This document shows, piece after piece, positions 28,401-31,507 of a DNA stretch of 31,507 nt (positions are counted from its first letter, which is position 1; every line of letters begins with the position of its first letter). Position numbers and translations under genes: made by a program. The notes below the pieces were generated by a model. The model did not search any database. It was not told where the DNA came from and saw nothing but the letters and a program-made list of their open reading frames with translations. Source of the stretch: Dimargaris cristalligena (taxonomy: Eukaryota; Kickxellomycota; Dimargaritomycetes; Dimargaritales; Dimargaritaceae); NCBI GenBank assembly GCA_027576995.1, contig JANBQC010000322.1, positions 1-31,507 of the forward strand. The letters are read 5' to 3'.

Positions 28401-29514
28401 TCAAAGTAGCGTCTCCGTCAATTCCTACGCCCTGCCGCCGGGACATCGCCCCAGCGCGTCGACGGGGTCCCCTTGGCTTCAGCATAACCAAAGTGCCGTA
28501 GTCGTGGGTAGCGGGTACACCGGTGGTAGTGTCAATACCAACCATTTGGTATCCGCCACTACGGCGAGCGGTCGCCCCTCGAGTAGTGCGGGTGTCGTTC
28601 CCCTGCTTCCACCCACCTCTGGCGGAGAGAAGAGCGAATCTGGGGAACCCCCTAATTCGGGTTCCCAAGATGGTAAATCCCGATCGGGCGATGGCACGGG
28701 TACCGGAACCGCAGCCGGGACTGTTGTTGGAACGGCACCGGGAACGGGGACTGGTACCCGAACCGGTGGTGGTACTGGAAGCCGATCCGATACCACCAAA
28801 GAGCTCTACAAAACGACCCTCCGGCGCCAACGGGCCCGTAAAACCCTGGCCGATTTATGGTTAATTTCGGCGGCGGTGTTCCGTCGACTGGGCCGTATGA
28901 AAGACGCCCAGGCGGCGATTGGGGAGGCCGAAAACGTGTACCCCGATTATCCGGCCGTATGGTGCCAGTATGGTTTATTGATGGTGGCCTACGAAAACGA
29001 GGAATACGACGATGGCGGTGGTAGCAATGATGCCCACGCCTTTGGCGGTGACTCCCACTCGGGTACTTGCGGAGCAGGCCACGCTACCACAGGCTCGTCG
29101 AACGCTGCCCCTTGGTTAAGCGAACATGCTGACTCGACCGAACCCAACTTAAATGGTAATGGCGGTGGTAATAATAGTGGAGGGGGCGATAAATCGAAGC
29201 GGCGGGACCCGAGCCACCAAAACGTCGCGGCCATTCGGCATTTCCTAACCGGGGTGGCCCTCGGACCCCAGGATATCCCGACCCGCGTCCACTTGGCCCG
29301 GGCTTACATGCGACTTAACAAGGCCGCTATCGCGACGGGTCTCCTCCAGGAAGTAACCCGGGGTACCGGATGGGATGTGGCCGAAGCCTGGACATTACTG
29401 GCCCAGACTACCCTGGGGGAGGGTAAGGTTCAACTGGCTAATGAGTATTTGGTCTTTGCGCTCGAATTGGAAAATGCCAAACCCATCCGACCCTTCCAAG
29501 CTCTGTCGTGGTAA
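25492..29514 (+). CDS. TTC7/Ypp1-like TPR scaffold of the PI 4-kinase complex, 1340 aa
   Basis: TTC7 (Ypp1 in yeast) links PI4KIIIalpha/Stt4 to the membrane anchor EFR3 so that PI4P is made at the plasma membrane. The frame is open from a GTG at 25447, but the first ATG is at 25492. The protein starts with a helical repeat region (LARRYLKHCP, about 28-50). After a Pro/Ser/Thr linker (about 64-165) come further helical repeats (about 190-500). Clear TPRs follow at about 628-733: YRKAIDLDSSDAEIHYHYAL, then AIGLRPDHLNAWNLLALL. TPRs resume after residue about 1117 (ARKTLADLWLISAAVFRRLG), ending HLARAYMRLNKAAIATGLLQ and ALELENAKPIRPF, as in the TTC7 C-terminus. Two disordered inserts, about 832-1108 (Ser/Gly/Thr-rich, with a GT-repeat stretch) and about 1171-1241 (Gly/Asn-rich), make it longer than human TTC7 (about 850 residues). 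No intron is needed. The family call rests on TPR order and the C-terminal block. Confidence 0.88.
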   Translation: MASTKFLQIQHDADLARCYRKTANLPELARRYLKHCPNQEEGELYQTILLCEHRLNQLVDSSGFKAPRSAFPPTSPTTIATPPTDGPPIGCAPHFSESVGCLPSHAGQHSETPSSESVLPTGGVRPSADVPPRTSTAFSLLDAAVPRRSWALPAGGVPFEDPKAYVRQGTAWDALQPSYCPPKPMLHPAFFPDVAEIQSVLSKVKAQAKRHECLNNQYKMLMALTYFYTGQEGKCCSVLTTVPEFLKSSVAPEYTRVLTLQRFTLLGICAEASDRAVALALYEKALNFYRTIQNPSAVHELLYWYHEALYRCCLLRLSQPIKEPGIVACRAYIQQSQEWPTNFQAHCRIVLITQLIRTLSDAYRSGQYLPASATQPLPNGRPSTTSVNTPNTVVFYPTTYKNELVTLYQRYEALLAVVYRFPQAHETYMPIIDMVDQAVKDWEAMGADSRTDMHTLVQMLYRMSRYTYNSLHVYRHLVHSLIRYGDYLEAELALHAYWGECKRYLEQKRVSGTADKSGGDSSAPEAADRLATDMTQLTVEPVVPERRSSLLRGQRGARNSVYSQRTGTGGRPAPLPEVEQESVSDMVQTLVVGAHMLNTYLDKFRDSHDIIEAALALSKEPGSNLPGRLLAQVHHQMGVSASQICLRAEDPEKRAKYQELALQSYRKAIDLDSSDAEIHYHYALQYAVSRNTEQAVLTVKQAIGLRPDHLNAWNLLALLISSQKDYHRALKICEVGCRESEWCDIDAEIQQAVLSHVDNGPVTLNALANFNHSPEDGEAYLSLKITQCLIYELLHGPQSAVQLHSILFSLYGRIYGQEAGSHPQNHTALISMTLTHRPLLAGFAASPGSPSHDLIDRGPPDDVLSAPDLSRHRSTSHRGARALISRSTRTVHMATSEGRLLAKMARDKVRGKRRNSLAVPPTAGGAEGSGSGGGHGGMATGSVGKASGKDASGAATRFNGTIRDLPRINFQSSVSVNSYALPPGHRPSASTGSPWLQHNQSAVVVGSGYTGGSVNTNHLVSATTASGRPSSSAGVVPLLPPTSGGEKSESGEPPNSGSQDGKSRSGDGTGTGTAAGTVVGTAPGTGTGTRTGGGTGSRSDTTKELYKTTLRRQRARKTLADLWLISAAVFRRLGRMKDAQAAIGEAENVYPDYPAVWCQYGLLMVAYENEEYDDGGGSNDAHAFGGDSHSGTCGAGHATTGSSNAAPWLSEHADSTEPNLNGNGGGNNSGGGDKSKRRDPSHQNVAAIRHFLTGVALGPQDIPTRVHLARAYMRLNKAAIATGLLQEVTRGTGWDVAEAWTLLAQTTLGEGKVQLANEYLVFALELENAKPIRPFQALSW

Positions 29515-30214
29515 ACTTGCCATGGTGTGCGTGTGGGAGTGATTGAGCAAGTGCACTCACTCACATATAGGCCACAGCATGGAGCGGGGGCAGATATTGG
29601 GAGGTTTTTATTCTTATTTTTGGAGGTTGAAGCTGACAAGAAGTGGCTTTACACAAATTCATCGATTATTTTCACTGAAGCCCCCCATCTCCTAACCCCT
29701 GTCCTATAAATTATTGACAAGCTCTGCCGGAAATAGCGTTTCGGTTAAAAATAACCAATAACGCCACCCTTACGATTCCTCATATGGTTCTAAAAATGCA
29801 ATTATTTTAATATTTAGTTATATCTGCCTCTAATACCTCTCCCATTTTCTTCTATTTTTTCATGGTTATTCCACTCTTTCTTTCGTGCATGGAATCTATT
29901 TATCTAACCACAGCATACTTTGCATTTCCGTCAAAGTATTATATGGTGCTTTATCTTGTTGGGTGCGGTTCATTTTATTCTGGCGCAATCTATTCTACGT
30001 TATGATCGCATGTGTTTCATTCTGCTATACGTCAATATCTCGATTATCCGCCACATCCCAGTCCTTTTTCCTGCTCTTTATAATGGGTATACTAATCTAG
30101 GAACCAACTCCGGATTGCTATATTTTATCTGTTCATCAAATCCATATCCCTTTCAATAAGAAACGTGATGTAGGGTATATGGTGGTTAAAAAATAGGGGG
30201 GGAGGATTGTATAA
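29515..30214. other. Convergent 3' intergenic region between the TTC7-like and cyclophilin genes
   Basis: AT-rich 700-bp gap receiving the 3' ends of two convergent genes. Overlapping frames at 29885-30159 begin with GTG or TTG and give hydrophobic, unrecognisable products, so they are not called. TTTATT at 29974-29979 (AATAAA on the minus strand, 236 bases past the cyclophilin stop) is a weak candidate polyadenylation signal. A seven-G run lies at 30196-30202. No RNA gene was seen. Confidence 0.45.
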
Positions 30215-31507
30215 TCATTCCGCTAGCGGATTGGCGTGAATTGTGACCGACCGGATGCGAACTTCTTTGATAGGGCGGTTCTTTTCGTCGACTGGTAGCT
30301 TCTCGAAGGCGTCCAGAGTGGTGTCGACGCCATCAATGACTCTGTCATAAAATATTGATAAAAATGAACATAACAAAGGGAATATCATGTCAGAATTGCA
30401 GATACACGAGTACATCTCAAACCCAAGGCCATGTGTGGGTAGAGCCGTTTACTCCATATACACATACATGCTATTCGGATACACCATCTCATAAAAAGCC
30501 TGCCACTTTTAGTGTACCACTTACTTGCCAAAGACGGTGTACTTGGTGTCCAAATGACTCTGCTTGCTATAGATAATGAAGAACTGGGATCCGTTGGTAT
30601 CAGGCCCGGAGTTGGCCATACTCACAATCCCACGGGCATTGTGCTTTAAAACATGGCAGATTCAAAGCAGAGAGGTGGGAGGGGGGGTTGATGGAAAAGG
30701 TGATTAATATCACAAGGACGCTAGTATATCAGGTGAGAGATGATCGATGTCTAGCACGTTGAAACGTAGACTCGATTAGTCCGCAATTTATCATTATAAA
30801 CATTCCTTGGAACCTCTACACAATAGGCAATTACCAATTAATCACATTAAAATGCTGAACTTACTTTCAGAGAAGCCCGGATTTCATCCTCGAATTTATG
30901 GCCCCAAATGGAGTTTCCGCCCTTGCCAGTTCCGGTTGGATCGCCAGTCTGTTAGAACAAGTCGCCAGTAAAGCACCAATTTAGTTTACCGAGCCGGTTA
31001 GTAATCTAAGGTAAAGTGGGTAAACTTAAGGGTAGGGGTCTAAGTTCGCCCTTCGGATCACTAGTGTTATTGGTACACTTACCTGTAGCATAAAATCCTT
31101 TATATTTCTATTCGACCCGAGAGACATCCGCAACATTCATAGATATACAATTAGTGTTTACGCCTTAGGCGGGGGACGGGGGGGGGGTTGGACTAAATAG
31201 CTCAGGTAATAGTCAACTTTTACATATAATAAACCTACCGATGGAATTTGCTACCATTGTAATAGCCACTGGCACATAGGGCGAGGAAGTTCTAAATTTA
31301 ATACATGTTGGAATAGATCAGCATTACAATAAATTCAATGGGCATATGGCATGGTTAGACCGCAAAACTACTGACTAGGCACGTAAGCATGTTCCAACAT
31401 GGAATCTTCAGTTTGGTGAATCATGGTCCAAGAAAAGCAGCAGGAAACTTACTTCGGCGGTTTTAGGCACGGCCTCGCAAAATACCTCAATCTTGAGGTC
31501 CCCTAAA
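30215..31507 (-). CDS. PPIL3: PPIL3-type peptidyl-prolyl cis-trans isomerase, partial (5' end outside window), at least 6 exons
   Basis: A single-domain cyclophilin of the spliceosome-associated PPIL3/Cyp10 class. Exons in transcript order are 31453 to beyond 31502, 31239-31291, 31083-31107, 30865-30948, 30525-30643 and 30215-30341. The introns are 161, 131, 134, 221 and 183 nt. Donors are GTAAGT or GTAGGT. Branch-like sites include TACTAAC at 30997-31003, CTAAC at 31354-31358 and CACTAAT at 31150-31156. All five joins keep frame and rebuild conserved blocks: [66 protein letters not shown], then [10 protein letters not shown] and KYTVFGK/VIDG, ending [11 protein letters not shown]. About 151 of an expected 161 or so residues are visible. 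Active-site residues of the FHR...FMxQ motif are kept. The cyclophilin A drug-binding Trp is not Trp here, which is normal for PPIL3. TTTAG at the very edge may be the acceptor of a further intron, or the exon may continue. Confidence 0.94.
31083..31107 (-). other. 25-nt internal micro-exon of the PPIL3-type gene
   Basis: Encodes one base plus eight codons (NIKDFMLQ), part of the cyclophilin active-site loop. It is bounded by acceptor GAATAG and donor GTAAGT. Skipping it would remove catalytic-site residues and shift the frame, because 25 is not divisible by three. Confidence 0.9.
31178..31187. repeat. 10-base G homopolymer inside a PPIL3 intron
   Basis: Ten consecutive G on the + strand (C on the gene sense strand), preceded by GGGGGAC, inside the intron 31108-31238 and about 70 bases before its 3' splice site. 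It is one of several intronic C-tracts in this window. Confidence 0.8.

Noticed and set aside
29885..30159. Two overlapping hydrophobic frames of 71 and 79 codons
   Set aside because: They start at GTG and TTG, overlap out of frame and lie in the 3' flank between convergent genes.

Overview
The window is a piece of a nuclear fungal genome. Coding sequence is GC-rich and non-coding sequence AT-rich. Introns are short (about 130 to 290 nt), start with GTAAGT or GTAGGT and often contain a TACTAAC-type branch site. The products are eukaryotic and their best remembered matches are fungal or animal. CCT3 begins like yeast Cct3, while PPIL3-type, GRAMD4-like, TTC7 and FAM133-like proteins are not typical of budding yeasts. 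An early-diverging fungus (for example Zoopagomycota or Mucoromycota) fits, but that placement is inference.

Layout. Positions 1 to about 5.8 kb are AT-rich and gene-poor. They hold a roughly 1-kb block almost without CpG and one orphan gene for a predicted secreted protein (2043-3068, +). From 5.8 to 29.5 kb comes a block of housekeeping genes: a FAM133-like Arg/Ser-rich nuclear protein (5824-6909, -, 2 exons); chaperonin subunit CCT3 (7603-9474, -, 2 exons); the 43-residue oligosaccharyltransferase subunit OST4 (9979-10110, +), divergent from CCT3; the DRG1/Rbg1 translation GTPase (10641-11744, -); a half-size ABCA-type transporter (13988-16747, +); a GRAMD4-like ER membrane protein (18569-21048, +, 2 exons); a GALK2/Gal1-type galactokinase (21540-23576, -); and a TTC7/Ypp1-like PI 4-kinase scaffold (25492-29514, +). 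The right edge carries most of a PPIL3-type cyclophilin (30215 to beyond 31507, -, six visible exons), whose first codons lie outside the window.

The genes do not form a pathway cluster. They cover protein folding (CCT3, PPIL3), N-glycosylation (OST4), translation (DRG1), RNA processing (PPIL3, the RS-rich protein), membrane lipid and transport biology (ABCA, GRAMD4-like, TTC7) and sugar metabolism (galactokinase). Gaps of 0.4 to 2.7 kb hold simple repeats and unusually many G/C homopolymers but no recognisable RNA gene or intact transposon. I found no convincing new multi-gene system. The items most worth a second look are the CpG desert, the orphan secreted protein, the palindrome upstream of the galactokinase, and the small exons and genes that simple ORF calling misses.
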